Shown in pieces: positions 1-8,933 of a stretch of 64,000 bases of DNA. A program made the translations under genes and the position numbers. Location: NCBI RefSeq assembly GCF_004363175.1, contig NZ_SNYR01000002.1:558001-622000 (forward strand), in the 5' to 3' direction. The notes below the pieces were generated by a model. That model was given only the letters and a program-made list of their open reading frames with translations, was not told where the DNA came from and made no database searches. The number at the start of each line of letters is the position of its first letter. Position 1 is the first letter of the stretch. The stretch is from Maritalea mobilis (lineage in GTDB: Bacteria; Pseudomonadota; Alphaproteobacteria; Rhizobiales; Devosiaceae).

Positions 1-106
1 TGCCAAACGGCCCGGTCATCGCCAAGCTGGCGGCGATGGCGAGGAAGAACAGCAGCCGCCGCACGTCTAGAAAATCACTCTTTTGAAAAAGCTGTTGCAG
101 TGCCAT
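1..106 (-). CDS. N-terminus of a membrane protein, cut by the window edge
   Basis: Reading the minus strand from an ATG at 104-106 gives an open frame to the window edge (35 residues visible). It starts MALQQLFQKSDF, followed by basic residues and a hydrophobic stretch ending LAMTGPFG. That looks like the first membrane segment of an inner-membrane protein. A hydrophobic N-terminus ending in TGPFG reminds me of membrane-anchored LytTR-type regulators of alphaproteobacteria, but no diagnostic domain is in view. The gene is divergent from the ankyrin gene. Too little is visible for a functional call. Confidence 0.4.
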   Translation of the reverse strand, partial: MALQQLFQKSDFLDVRRLLFFLAIAASLAMTGPFG

Positions 107-214
107 TGGTTGTTGCCGAATTTTTATTGGTCCCTCATGCATCCTGAATTGAACCGTTTCTTTCTCCCCAATTCAATCCCTTTGTTTTTAAACGAATTGG
201 GAGAGTTCAATTCC

Positions 215-907
215 ATGATCAATAAATGGAAATCAATCATCATCGCGATCAGCCTTTGCAGCCTTTCTGCTGAGATCAGCCTTGGCAACGACGCGCTTTA
301 TAAAGCGGTGCAGGATCAAAATGCAGAGATGGTGCAAAGCGAACTGGCTGCGGGTGCCGACGCAAACTATTTCAAAAAAGGCGCCTTCACCGCGCTGGGC
401 ATGGCTGCCTATAAGGGTGACGCGGAAATCGCAAAACTGTTGATCGACGCAGGCGCAGATGTGAACCAGCCTGTACGGCCCGGCAGTGAAGATCGTCCGC
501 TTTCGCTGGCCGCTGTGTCCAGCCGCGACGCTGCAGACCTTATTGCCTTGCTGATTGAAAGCGGTGCCGAAACTGAGTTTGAGAGCGGTGAATGGGTGAT
601 GACGCCATTGCAGTTGGCCATCATGAACCACCGCACCGATCATGCCTTGGCCTTTATCACCGCCGGAGTCGACTTGAATGCGCCAGACAAGGTGGGCGAT
701 CCGTCCCTGCATGGGGCGATTTATCAACGCAATGAAAAGGTGGTACGGGCGCTCTTGGAAAATGGCGTTGACCCGGCCGTTCTCAATAATGATGGGTTGA
801 ATGCGTTTCAATTCTCCAAGAAGTGGGAGCGGGAAAGCTTCGCGCTACCACTCTTGAAGGAATATCATCCAGAGTTTTGTGGCTCTAACCCTTGCGACAT
901 AGAATAA
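215..907 (+). CDS. Exported ankyrin-repeat protein
   Basis: The protein has about 230 residues when started at the ATG at 215, preceded by GGGAGAG about 10 nt upstream. A longer reading from 83 has no good ribosome site and would bury the signal peptide. Residues 1-25 (MINKWKS plus a hydrophobic core) look like a Sec signal peptide, so the protein is probably periplasmic. The rest is four to five ankyrin repeats, recognisable by recurring AGADVN, GVDLNAP and NGVDP ends and by internal LLIDAGA-type helices. Ankyrin repeats mediate protein-protein contacts; the partner cannot be told. No operon partner is visible downstream, where a repeat-rich spacer begins. Confidence 0.8.
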   Translation: MINKWKSIIIAISLCSLSAEISLGNDALYKAVQDQNAEMVQSELAAGADANYFKKGAFTALGMAAYKGDAEIAKLLIDAGADVNQPVRPGSEDRPLSLAAVSSRDAADLIALLIESGAETEFESGEWVMTPLQLAIMNHRTDHALAFITAGVDLNAPDKVGDPSLHGAIYQRNEKVVRALLENGVDPAVLNNDGLNAFQFSKKWERESFALPLLKEYHPEFCGSNPCDIE

Positions 908-1018
908 AATATAAACGTCGCAAAAATCTGCGCTCTGCTCGCAGAGCGCGGGTATTTCTCGCGCCGCTGTCGGCCGGTGCGCTTGCTGCATAAAACACAG
1001 CTTATACCCACCTCCTCC

Positions 1019-1145
1019 CGTCATCCCAAGGCTTGACCTTGGGATCCATTTCACGTGTACCAAACCGCAAGCCGACAGCTTCTTTTCTCTGTAGGTGCCA
1101 AGGGGACAGGTGAATTGGATTGCAAGATCAAGTCTTGCAATGACG
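1019..1145. repeat. Composite hairpin element, 127-bp class, copy 1
   Basis: Begins CGTCA and ends TGACG. The left hairpin at 1025-1043 has arms CCCAAGG/CCTTGGG around CTTGA. The right hairpin at 1120-1140 has arms TTGCAAGA/TCTTGCAA around TCAAG, in inverted orientation. The inner flanks read ATCCA and TGGAT. Length and architecture match the copies at 42032-42158 and 59323-59449 exactly. Confidence 0.85.
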
Positions 1146-1159
1146 CGGGGGAGATTGAC

Positions 1160-1300
1160 GTGTCCGTCCTCGGCGCCTCCCGGCATTTTCACATGCCGCC
1201 ACCGGACGCTGGCGCGTCCGTCCCCGGCACCCCCGCCACTTTTCTTACCGCCGTCGTTCGCTGCGCTCACTTCCCCGGCACCCCCGCCAGATGGTGCCCC
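1160..1300. repeat. GC-rich 51-54 bp unit, three imperfect copies
   Basis: Each unit has a GCCGCC, a small palindromic core (GGACGC..GCGTCC or GTTCGCTGCGCTCAC), then CCCCGGCACCCCCGCCA and a short T-rich link. The CCCCGG-type core recurs at 1168, 1222 and 1273. The same family appears at 12521-12580, 42340-42500 and 54673-54830. Confidence 0.75.
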
Positions 1301-1337
1301 GATTTCGCACCGTGCAGGGCATAGCATCACCCTCTCA

Positions 1338-1451
1338 CGTCATTACTGGACTTGATCCGGTAATCCATGTAGCGGCAGCATTGAGCAATGCAATTAATGT
1401 TATTTATCCTCGCCGATACTGCTTGGACCCCGGATCAAGTCCGGGGTGACG
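1338..1451. repeat. Composite hairpin element, 114-bp class, copy 1
   Basis: CGTCA at 1338-1342 and TGACG at 1447-1451 bound two inverted hairpins. The left one at 1343-1363 has arms TTACTGG/CCGGTAA; the right one at 1428-1446 has arms CCCCGGA/TCCGGGG. The stems differ in sequence from those of the 127-bp class but keep complementarity. The element at 56497-56610 has exactly the same length. Confidence 0.8.
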
Positions 1452-1500
1452 GCGGTAGATGGTGCGGAGCTGTAAAACTATCAGCGAGGCAAAGAGAAAT

Positions 1501-1529
1501 CCCCTCCCCTTTTGATGGGGAGAGGTTAA
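1501..1529 (-). repeat. Small CTTAA-CTCCCC hairpin repeat
   Basis: On the minus strand this reads CTTAACCTCTCCCC, then a short loop, then GGGGAGGGG. Similar copies lie at 54278-54310 and 56445-56475. It follows the 3' end of lysK and could act as a weak terminator, but there is no proper T-run. Confidence 0.55.
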
Positions 1530-1555
1530 GTTTGTGGTGACCACGCAGAGTTCAA

Positions 1556-3163
1556 CTAGACGAATTTTCCGTCCAGTGCCTCGGCGATCAGTTGCTTGGT
1601 TTCTGCCACGCCATAAAGGGCGATGAAAGAGCCGAAGCGTGGCCCTTGATCTTGCCCCAGCAGCACTTGATAAAGCGCTTTGAACCAGTTGCGCAACGGT
1701 TCGAACTCGAACTCTTTGCCGATTTCAAACACAAGGGTTTGAATGGCTTCTGCATCACTTTGGTCTTCCACTTCATCCAAACGTGCGGCCAATTTTTCCA
1801 TGGCAGCGCGTTCTTGATCGGTTGGGGCACGGAACTGTTTGGTTGGCTTCACAAAATCGTTGAAGTAACGAATGGCATAGCCCACCATCCGGTCCAATTC
1901 CGGGTGCGTTTCCGGTGTCGCTTCTGGTGCATAGCGGGTGATGAAGCCCCACAGCACAGATGCATCTGACGCATTTGCAGCCGAAACCAAGTTTAGCAAC
2001 AAGGCAAAGCTCAGCGGCATATCGTGCTTAGGCGGCATGCCCGCGTGAATGTGCACGGCAGGGTTTTCCAACACTTCAGCAGGTGACTGTTCAGCCGCCT
2101 TTTCGCAGAAGGTGTAATATTCATCCACCGCCTTCGGGATCACATCAAAATGCAGTTTCTTGGCTGTTTTTGGCTTTTGATACATAAACAACGCCAAGCT
2201 TTCATCTGATGCATAGGTCAGCCAATCTTCAATCGACAGGCCATTGCCTTTCGATTTTGAGATTTTCTGCCCTTTATCATCCAAGAACAATTCATAGCTC
2301 AAGCTTTCCGGCGGGGTGCCGCCCATCGCCCGCACGATGCGGGAGGAGAGCTTCACGCTATCAATCAAATCCTTGCCGGACATTTCATAGTCCACGCCCA
2401 ATGCGTACCAGCGCAACGCCCAGTCGGCTTTCCATTGGCACTTCACCGCACCGCCAGTTACAGGCACGGTCACTTCCTCATTTGTTTCCGGATCAACATA
2501 GGTCACGGTGCCTTTTTCCACGTCGCGGGCGATCATGGGCACTTGCAACACAATGCCGGTGCGTGGACACACAGGAAGAAACGGCGAGTAGGTTTTTTGC
2601 CGCTCTTCACCAAGCGTTGGCAAAATTACCTTCATTACGTCATCATAAACTTCAAGCATACGCAAAAGCGCCGCGTCCAAACGGCCGGACGTGTAATAAT
2701 CCGTCGCGCTCGCAAATTCATATTCAAAGCCGAAATCGTCCAAAAACTTGCACAAACGTGCATTGTTGTGATGGGCAAAACTTTCATATTCATCTGAAAA
2801 CGGGTCAGGCACTTTGGTCAGCGGCTTGCCAATATATTCTGCCAAGCGCTCTTGGTTCGGTACGTTAGTTGGCACCTTGCGGAAGCCGTCCATATCATCA
2901 GAAAAGCAAATGATCTTTGACGGAATTTCATCTTTGGTCAAAAGCCGAAATGCATGGCGCACCATGGATGTGCGCACAACTTCGCCAAACGTGCCGATAT
3001 GCGGCAAGCCCGATGGGCCGTAGCCTGTTTCAAAAATCACTTCTTTCTTGCCGGATTTCTCCACACGTTTGAGCACCTTTTTTGCCTCTTCAAAAGGCCA
3101 TGCGCGGGCATTTTGTGCCGCGTCAAAAAAATCAGCGTCAAAAAGTGTGGGGGTGTTTGCCAT
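1556..3163 (-). CDS. lysK: Lysyl-tRNA synthetase, class I
   Basis: 535 residues. It charges tRNA-Lys with lysine in the cytoplasm. The Rossmann-type class I catalytic core is marked by a HIGH-like motif, PSGLPHIG (residues 50-57), and a KMSKS-like motif, KISKSKGNG, near residue 300, so this is the archaeal/alphaproteobacterial class I enzyme and not the common class II LysS. The length fits the family (about 520-550). The start [13 protein letters not shown] is the first Met after an untranslated stretch. The gene stands alone, divergent from the TerB-like gene, with a repeat spacer downstream. Confidence 0.95.
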   Translation of the reverse strand: MANTPTLFDADFFDAAQNARAWPFEEAKKVLKRVEKSGKKEVIFETGYGPSGLPHIGTFGEVVRTSMVRHAFRLLTKDEIPSKIICFSDDMDGFRKVPTNVPNQERLAEYIGKPLTKVPDPFSDEYESFAHHNNARLCKFLDDFGFEYEFASATDYYTSGRLDAALLRMLEVYDDVMKVILPTLGEERQKTYSPFLPVCPRTGIVLQVPMIARDVEKGTVTYVDPETNEEVTVPVTGGAVKCQWKADWALRWYALGVDYEMSGKDLIDSVKLSSRIVRAMGGTPPESLSYELFLDDKGQKISKSKGNGLSIEDWLTYASDESLALFMYQKPKTAKKLHFDVIPKAVDEYYTFCEKAAEQSPAEVLENPAVHIHAGMPPKHDMPLSFALLLNLVSAANASDASVLWGFITRYAPEATPETHPELDRMVGYAIRYFNDFVKPTKQFRAPTDQERAAMEKLAARLDEVEDQSDAEAIQTLVFEIGKEFEFEPLRNWFKALYQVLLGQDQGPRFGSFIALYGVAETKQLIAEALDGKFV

Positions 3164-3387
3164 TTTGGCGTCCCTTTCCGGTTTAAATTTTGTTTTTACG
3201 GCCAGGCCATCATTGCGCGTTCACCTTGCGCGAAAGCCCGTGCCTGCGGCATTTCGCACGTTGCGCCGATGGCGTCAATAGGATGGAATTTTTTGAAATT
3301 ATATAAAGCTGCTGTCTTTTGCTTGTAATTGGCGCATCAGAGCCCTAACTTTCAGTCAGATTTTGGGGCAAGCAAAGAGGGTTATTC

Positions 3388-3795
3388 ATGTCATTGTCAC
3401 CACAAGAAGCACTGATTTACATTATGGTCGTCACCTCCGCAGCGGACCGGAAGATGGACGATTCAGAATTGAAGCGGATTGGGTCCGTTGTGCGTCAATT
3501 GCCGGTTTTTGAAGATTTTTCGGAAGATAGTTTGCCATTGGTGGCAGCCGATTGCGCCAAAATGTTGGATGCGGATGGCGATTTGCAGAGCGTGATCGAC
3601 GGCATCACCAATGATTTGCCATCACATTTGAACGACACTGCCTATGCCTTGGCTGTGGAGATTGCCGCTGCTGATTTGCAAATCCGCCCGGAAGAGAGCC
3701 GCGTGCTTGATTTGCTGCGCATGAAGTTTGGTTTGGACAAATTGACCAGCGCCGCCATTGAAATGGCCGCCCGCGCGCGTCACCGCACCGTGTAG
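3388..3795 (+). CDS. TerB-like (tellurite-resistance-type) helical protein
   Basis: 135 residues, with AAAGAGGG upstream of the ATG. The sequence is all-helical, with acidic patches and the pattern of the TerB/DjlA N-terminal family: an early SAADRKMDDSELKRI segment with conserved Asp/Glu, then IAAADLQIRPEESRVL, an EF-hand-like acidic repeat near residue 95. TerB-like proteins are soluble, bind metal and are often linked to envelope stress; tellurite resistance itself is not implied. It is monocistronic, followed at once by a strong terminator. Confidence 0.7.
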   Translation: MSLSPQEALIYIMVVTSAADRKMDDSELKRIGSVVRQLPVFEDFSEDSLPLVAADCAKMLDADGDLQSVIDGITNDLPSHLNDTAYALAVEIAAADLQIRPEESRVLDLLRMKFGLDKLTSAAIEMAARARHRTV

Positions 3796-3820
3796 CCTTC
3801 AGCGCACTCGCCTATTTTGA

Positions 3821-3852
3821 AACGCGCTTGATGCCAATCGAGCGCGTTTTTT
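3821..3852 (+). terminator. Intrinsic terminator after the TerB-like gene
   Basis: Inverted repeat AACGCGCT/AGCGCGTT (3821-3828 and 3841-3848) with a 12-nt loop, followed by a T-run. Confidence 0.7.
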
Positions 3853-3933
3853 ATTGCTCACATACTGTTCACAGCCATTTGCTTTTTGTGTGGCGCACGC
3901 CCATGCTAAAACAATCCGAACAAAGGAGAATTT

Positions 3934-4797
3934 ATGCCTGAACTTGGATTTAATGAAGGCGCATGGCGGTTTGGTGCTTTTGTGATTGTGTTGCTGATCA
4001 TGATCGCGTTGGAGGCCGTGTGGCCAAGGCGCGAGCGTCGGCACACGCGGCTACGCCGTTGGGCAACCAATTTTGGCATCCTGTTCTCTGATTATCTGGC
4101 GGTTACATTGGTGGTGTTGCTGGTGCCAGTCACCGCTGTCATCACCGCCTTATTCGCCCAGCAATATCAAATTGGCATTTTCCATTGGCTCGATTGGCCT
4201 GTTTGGGTGGAATGGTTGATCGCGTTTTTGGTGCTTGATTTTGTGATCTGGGGGCAGCATGTCATCACTCACAAAATTCCGATTTTGTGGCGCATTCACC
4301 GGGTGCATCACACTGATCAGGATTTAGACGCCAGCTCCGCCGTGCGCTTTCATCCGCTGGAGATCATTCTTTCCATTTTCATCAAATCGGCTGCGGTGTT
4401 GTTGCTTGGCACAAGCGCGGTTTTGGTGGTGATTTTCGAAGCGGTGGTCAATGGCTCAGCCCTTTTCAACCACGCCAATTTTAAAATCCCCACCAAGCTC
4501 GACCATGTTTTGCGTTGGTTCATCGTCACACCGGATATGCACCGCATTCACCACTCCATTGAGCGGCGCGAACATGACACCAATTATGGCTTTGCGCTCA
4601 GTATTTGGGATCGCCTGTTTCGGGTTTACAGCGTCGAGCCGGAACTAGGCCATGATAAGATGATTATCGGTCAACCTGACGCGCAAGAAGAAGGGCCAGA
4701 GACCTTTTTATGGTCGATTGTTTTGCCGTTCTTTAAAATGAAATCGCGCAAAAAGGACCAAGCGTCTAATCATAAAAATTCACAGGAAACCACTTGA
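3934..4797 (+). CDS. Sterol desaturase/fatty acid hydroxylase family membrane protein
   Basis: 287 residues, with AAAGGAG before the ATG. It has three to four membrane segments (about residues 12-30, 48-75, 92-108 and 145-170). The eight-histidine di-iron signature is complete: HVITH (109-113), HRVHH (122-126) and MHRIHHS near 203-207. Members hydroxylate or desaturate lipids using O2 at a membrane-embedded di-iron centre; the substrate here is unknown. The C-terminus is very lysine-rich. Its 3' end overlaps the convergent binding-protein gene by 32 bp. Confidence 0.85.
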   Translation: MPELGFNEGAWRFGAFVIVLLIMIALEAVWPRRERRHTRLRRWATNFGILFSDYLAVTLVVLLVPVTAVITALFAQQYQIGIFHWLDWPVWVEWLIAFLVLDFVIWGQHVITHKIPILWRIHRVHHTDQDLDASSAVRFHPLEIILSIFIKSAAVLLLGTSAVLVVIFEAVVNGSALFNHANFKIPTKLDHVLRWFIVTPDMHRIHHSIERREHDTNYGFALSIWDRLFRVYSVEPELGHDKMIIGQPDAQEEGPETFLWSIVLPFFKMKSRKKDQASNHKNSQETT

Positions 4798-5605
4798 GGT
4801 AAAGCTCAGTGAATTTGCCTTTTTCTTGCAAACGGCGCAGGCCAATATTGATGGCGCGGCGGGTTGCATCGTTTCCGCTTTTCACCGCGACGGTTAGGCC
4901 AGCGCCAAAATATTCGGCTGAAAAGTAAGGCCCATCAATAAAGGCACAGCAGTCAGGGTTCTCATTCAGCCAAAATGAGGCCCGCATCCCATCAACAAAT
5001 GCGCGATCAACATCGGCAAATTTTACCGCTTCCAGCGCTTCAAACTCATTGTCATATTCAACAATTTCAAGCGCTTTAAAATGCTTGGCCAAAAACTCAG
5101 CTTGGCTGGAGCCTTTGCGCACCGCCACCTTGTTTTTGACCTGATCACTAGAGCGCAATTGCCCTTCCTGCCGCCCAACAAAGCGGGCAGGAAACTTCAA
5201 ATAAGTTTGTGAAAAATCCATCAGCTTTGCCGTTTCCGGGGCAACGGCCATCGCAGCGATCACAGCGTCACCCTGATTGTTTTCCAACGCCGATGCCAAT
5301 TGCTCCCAAGGCCAAGACTGCATGGTGCATTTAATATCAATTTCCGCGCAAAGCGCCTCGGCCAGCTCCACATGAAAGCCAGTTAAGTCCCCAGTCGCAT
5401 TGCGAAAATTAAGCGGCGGAAAATCAGTTGTGGTTAAAAACCGGATCGCGCCCACTTGGCTGGCGTTAAACACATCTTCATGGGCATCCACATCCACATG
5501 ATTGGGCAAAGTCTGCGCCATTGCTGCCACTGCGAATGCAGTCAAAATAAAACCCAAGGTTGAAGTGAGAGCCAATTTTACAACTAATTTCAAATACTTA
5601 TCCAT
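4766..5605 (-). CDS. Periplasmic substrate-binding protein, family 3 (polar amino acid type), orphan
   Basis: 279 residues. The signal peptide spans about residues 1-30 and ends AVAAMA. A single SBP_bac_3 domain follows, with the usual FPPLNFRN start, FHVELAEALCAEI, and a closing LRRLQEKGKFTELYLKWF. Such proteins bind amino acids or related small ligands for an ABC importer, or act as receptors. No permease or ATPase gene is adjacent, so its partner lies elsewhere or it works alone. Several family residues around the ligand clamp (AVRKGSSQ) are visible. It converges on the hydroxylase gene. Confidence 0.8.
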   Translation of the reverse strand: MDKYLKLVVKLALTSTLGFILTAFAVAAMAQTLPNHVDVDAHEDVFNASQVGAIRFLTTTDFPPLNFRNATGDLTGFHVELAEALCAEIDIKCTMQSWPWEQLASALENNQGDAVIAAMAVAPETAKLMDFSQTYLKFPARFVGRQEGQLRSSDQVKNKVAVRKGSSQAEFLAKHFKALEIVEYDNEFEALEAVKFADVDRAFVDGMRASFWLNENPDCCAFIDGPYFSAEYFGAGLTVAVKSGNDATRRAINIGLRRLQEKGKFTELYLKWFPVNFYD

Positions 5606-5677
5606 AAACTCTTTGACTCAAGTACATCCATTTGCCACAGTTAAGCTTATTTTATTTAATTTTTATAGCGATTTACA

Positions 5678-7615
5678 TTGTTTCGTTTCGAGAGCGATAT
5701 TTCCGCTGCCCATTTGTTGCAGCAAATTTTATCTCCCTATCAAATCGGCCAAGCCGAGATTGAGCGGCTTCTTCGTTATGCCCGCGAGCAGCAGATTGAA
5801 CCGCTCACCCTGTGCGCCGCGCGCTTTCACCTTACCGAAGCCCAGCTTTATGAACAATTGGCCAATCTGATCGGATTGGCCTTTTTTAATGTGGTGCCCG
5901 CAAGTCGCCTGCACATGCCGCAAGTGGACAATGTCGCGCGGCTTTCGGGCGTAAAGATGATCCGCGCCACCGTGTTGGATCGCGAAGTGTTGTTCATGTC
6001 GCCTGGCTTAGCCAAGTTTGCCCAGTTGGCAAATCAGTTGCGGCAACAGCCGCATCTTTCGCAACAGATATGTGTCGTGCCACCAAAGGCGTTACAGAGG
6101 GCGGTTCGGCAGGTTCAACGCCCGGCGCTTTATCGCCATGCAGTGCAATCTCTTTCCCGCATCTGGCCGCGGGCCAGCGCCCATTTGGGGCTTGGCGGGG
6201 TCAAGCGTTTTATGTTTTTGGCGGCGGTGCTGGGTGTCGCGGTTCTGTCCGCTTGGGACCCGCCGATTTTAGAAATTTTGCTGTTCGTCTTTTTGGCGCT
6301 ACTTTATGTCAGCCCCGCCAGTTTCCGGCTTTACGCTTCGCTATATGGGTTGATGCTCGGCCATGGCCGTCGTCCCAAATTGTTGGGCGATGCGTGCCTG
6401 CCGATTTACAGCATCATGATCCCTTTGCGGGATGAGGCGCAGTTGGTGCCGCAATTGGCCGATGCACTCAAGGCGCTCAATTATCCGCCCGAAAAACTCG
6501 ACATAAAATTTGTCGTGGAATCCGTCTCGCCAGACACGATCGCCGCAGTTGAGCAAGAGTTGGACTATTTGCCCTTTGAACTGGTTGAAGTGCCTGATGG
6601 CATGCCCCGCACCAAGCCCAAAGCGATAAACTTCGCGCTGCCGTTGGTGCGCGGCGACCATGTTGTGGTTTACGATGCAGAGGATATTCCACATCCCAAT
6701 CAATTGCGTCTTGCCGCAACCTTATTTGCCCAAAGGCCAGATATTGATTGTTTTCAAGCTGAGCTGCTGATCGACAATAGCGGCGAGAATGCACTTACCG
6801 CGCTGTTTGCCACTGAATATGCGGCACAATTTGCGTTGATCATGCCTGCCCTTGCAGATTTGAACATGCCGGTTCCACTTGGCGGCACATCCAATCATTT
6901 CCGCACCGCTTCCTTGCGCTATGTTGGCGGGTGGGACAGTTTTAACGTGACTGAAGATGCGGATTTGGGCATGCGCCTTGCTCGCGTAGGCATGCGTTGT
7001 GCCATGCTGCCTTCGGCCACGCGAGAAGAAGCGCCGATCAATATTTGGCCTTGGGTGAAGCAGCGTACACGATGGATGAAAGGCTGGATGCAAACACTTA
7101 TGGTACATTCCAGTGAATTGCGCGTGCTGCAAATGCAGTTGGGCTGGCGCAACTTCTTGTTTTTCTATCTCTATATTGGCGGCATGGTGTTTGCCGCGCC
7201 TATGCATGGCATTTTTCTGATCAAATTCACTGGGGAAGCGCTATATTATCAAGGGGAGCTGCCCGCGCGCTTAGCGCATGCGTGGCCCTATTTTATTGTG
7301 CTGTCCATGACCTATGGTAGCGCCTTGATCTCCGGCATTTTAGGCCTTATCCGCACTGGCAAGCCCTTGCTGATCGTCTATCAGGTGCTGCTGCCCTTAT
7401 ATTGGGTCCTCACACCTGTGGCCACTTTGCGCGCGGCCTGGCAATTGGCCGTTGATCCTTTCAGTTGGGAAAAAACCACGCATGGTAAAACCCGCGTGCA
7501 GCGCAATTTGTGGGCGAAACGGCAAAACCGCACCAAGCGCGTTTTGGTGCAATTGCGACGCGTTAAGCGCCAATGGGTCGCCAAAGCTAAACGCCGCGCC
7601 ACCACCACAGATTGA
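5678..7615 (+). CDS. Membrane family-2 glycosyltransferase with N-terminal accessory domain
   Basis: 645 residues. The start is a TTG without a clear ribosome site, so the N-terminus is uncertain. Residues 1-130 form a soluble helical domain resembling the regulatory heads on some processive glycosyltransferases. Two membrane segments follow (about 170-215). The GT2 catalytic domain carries VYDAED near residue 332, TEDADLG near 425 and QRTRWMKGW (QxxRW) near 460, the hallmarks of processive beta-glycosyl transfer. Further membrane helices and a very basic tail complete it. It probably makes or exports a surface polysaccharide; the sugar and acceptor are unknown. No polysaccharide operon surrounds it. 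Confidence 0.85.
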   Translation: MFRFESDISAAHLLQQILSPYQIGQAEIERLLRYAREQQIEPLTLCAARFHLTEAQLYEQLANLIGLAFFNVVPASRLHMPQVDNVARLSGVKMIRATVLDREVLFMSPGLAKFAQLANQLRQQPHLSQQICVVPPKALQRAVRQVQRPALYRHAVQSLSRIWPRASAHLGLGGVKRFMFLAAVLGVAVLSAWDPPILEILLFVFLALLYVSPASFRLYASLYGLMLGHGRRPKLLGDACLPIYSIMIPLRDEAQLVPQLADALKALNYPPEKLDIKFVVESVSPDTIAAVEQELDYLPFELVEVPDGMPRTKPKAINFALPLVRGDHVVVYDAEDIPHPNQLRLAATLFAQRPDIDCFQAELLIDNSGENALTALFATEYAAQFALIMPALADLNMPVPLGGTSNHFRTASLRYVGGWDSFNVTEDADLGMRLARVGMRCAMLPSATREEAPINIWPWVKQRTRWMKGWMQTLMVHSSELRVLQMQLGWRNFLFFYLYIGGMVFAAPMHGIFLIKFTGEALYYQGELPARLAHAWPYFIVLSMTYGSALISGILGLIRTGKPLLIVYQVLLPLYWVLTPVATLRAAWQLAVDPFSWEKTTHGKTRVQRNLWAKRQNRTKRVLVQLRRVKRQWVAKAKRRATTTD

Positions 7616-7673
7616 TCTTTTGCTGGAAAAACAATAGGACAAAATAAGGATTTGATGGCGCAAAGAGGTTGGC

Positions 7674-8933
7674 GTGGGCAGTTTTGTAGAACAAGTTAAA
7701 CAGGCGAAAGACAATTTGGCACCCGTTTTGCCCGCAACGCCGCTGCAGCGCAATGTGCATCTATCACAACAATATGGTGCCGAAATTTACCTCAAGCGCG
7801 AGGATTTGACCCCGGTCCGGTCTTACAAATTGCGCGGCGCGTTTAACTTTATTTCCAAGGCGCTTGCTGCTCATAAGGGTGAAGCCAAGCCTCACTTTGT
7901 GTGCGCCTCTGCGGGCAATCATGCGCAAGGCTTTGCCTTTAGCTGCGCCCATTTTGGCGTGCACGGCACCATTTTCATGCCCGTCACCACGCCACGGCAA
8001 AAGATCGACAAGACTAAGATTTTCGGTGGCGAGTTTGTTGAAGTGAAGCTCACGGGTGATATTTTTGATCAATGTTACGCTGCCGCACAGCAATTTTGCA
8101 CCGAACAGGTCGCGCATCTGGTGCCGCCATTTGATCATGCAGATATTGTTGAAGGCCAAGCCACCATCGGCTTGGAAATTATGGAGCAGTTGGAAGATAA
8201 CGCGCCAGATATGATCATCCTGCCTGTCGGCGGTGGCGGGTTGAGCGCTGGGCTGCTGCAATTGTTCCGCGAGATTGCGCCGGACACCGAATTTGTGTTT
8301 GTGGAACCTGCTGGTGCGCCGAGCCTAAAGCGTAGCCTTGAAACCCAAACACGATTGAAGCTCGATAAGATTGATAATTTTGTCGATGGCGCAGCCGTTG
8401 CGCAGATTGGCGAGTTGAATTTCGACATTTTGAAAGATGTGCCCAGCGACCATGTGCATTTGGTGCCCGAAAATCGCTTGTGCGCCACCATCAGCTCATT
8501 GCTGAACATTGAAGGTTTGGTGCTGGAGCCTGCCGGTGCTCTCTCCATCGACATGTTGGAAGATTTGCCCGCCGACCGCATTGCAGGCAAAAATATTGTG
8601 TGCATCGTTTCTGGCGGCAATTTCGACTTTGAACGGCTGCCGGAAGTGAAAGAAAAGGCGATGAGCTATCGCGGGCTGAAGAAATATTTCATCCTGCGCC
8701 TGCCGCAGCGCCCGGGTGCCTTGAAAGACTTTTTGAACATGCTTGGGCCCGACGATGATATTGCCCGATTTGAATATTTGAAAAAGTCGGCGCGCAATTT
8801 TGGTACGGTGCTGTTGGGCATAGAAACCAACGATCCGGCCAATTTTCAAGCACTGTTTGATAAGATGGCCGCTGCTGGCTTTTCCTATCAAGACATCACT
8901 GAAAACGACCTTCTGTCGAGCTTGATTGTCTAA
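7674..8933 (+). CDS. ilvA: Threonine ammonia-lyase (biosynthetic type)
   Basis: 419 residues, starting at a GTG with AAGAGG about 7 nt upstream. It deaminates threonine to 2-oxobutanoate, the first step of isoleucine synthesis, using PLP. The fold-type II core shows the PLP lysine in SYKLRGAFNF (about residue 51), the CASAGNHAQG loop and the phosphate-binding GGGGLSAG near 186. A single ACT-like regulatory domain lies at about residues 335-415, the short form typical of alphaproteobacteria. Its stop codon overlaps the dctB start (TAATG), so it shares a transcript with the sensor kinase, an odd pairing. Confidence 0.92.
   Translation: MGSFVEQVKQAKDNLAPVLPATPLQRNVHLSQQYGAEIYLKREDLTPVRSYKLRGAFNFISKALAAHKGEAKPHFVCASAGNHAQGFAFSCAHFGVHGTIFMPVTTPRQKIDKTKIFGGEFVEVKLTGDIFDQCYAAAQQFCTEQVAHLVPPFDHADIVEGQATIGLEIMEQLEDNAPDMIILPVGGGGLSAGLLQLFREIAPDTEFVFVEPAGAPSLKRSLETQTRLKLDKIDNFVDGAAVAQIGELNFDILKDVPSDHVHLVPENRLCATISSLLNIEGLVLEPAGALSIDMLEDLPADRIAGKNIVCIVSGGNFDFERLPEVKEKAMSYRGLKKYFILRLPQRPGALKDFLNMLGPDDDIARFEYLKKSARNFGTVLLGIETNDPANFQALFDKMAAAGFSYQDITENDLLSSLIV

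Larger units (their letters stand above)
908..1555. other. Gene-free repeat-rich spacer
   Basis: About 650 bp between the ankyrin gene and the 3' end of lysK. I see no credible gene. It holds two composite hairpin elements (1019-1145 and 1338-1451), three imperfect copies of a 51-54 bp GC-rich unit (1160-1300) and one small CTTAA/CTCCCC hairpin repeat (1501-1529). The short open frames here are by-products of the repeats. Confidence 0.8.

Noticed and set aside
4766-5605. Binding protein as part of an ABC operon with neighbouring genes
   Set aside because: Neither the hydroxylase nor the glycosyltransferase is a transport component, and no permease or ATPase is close.
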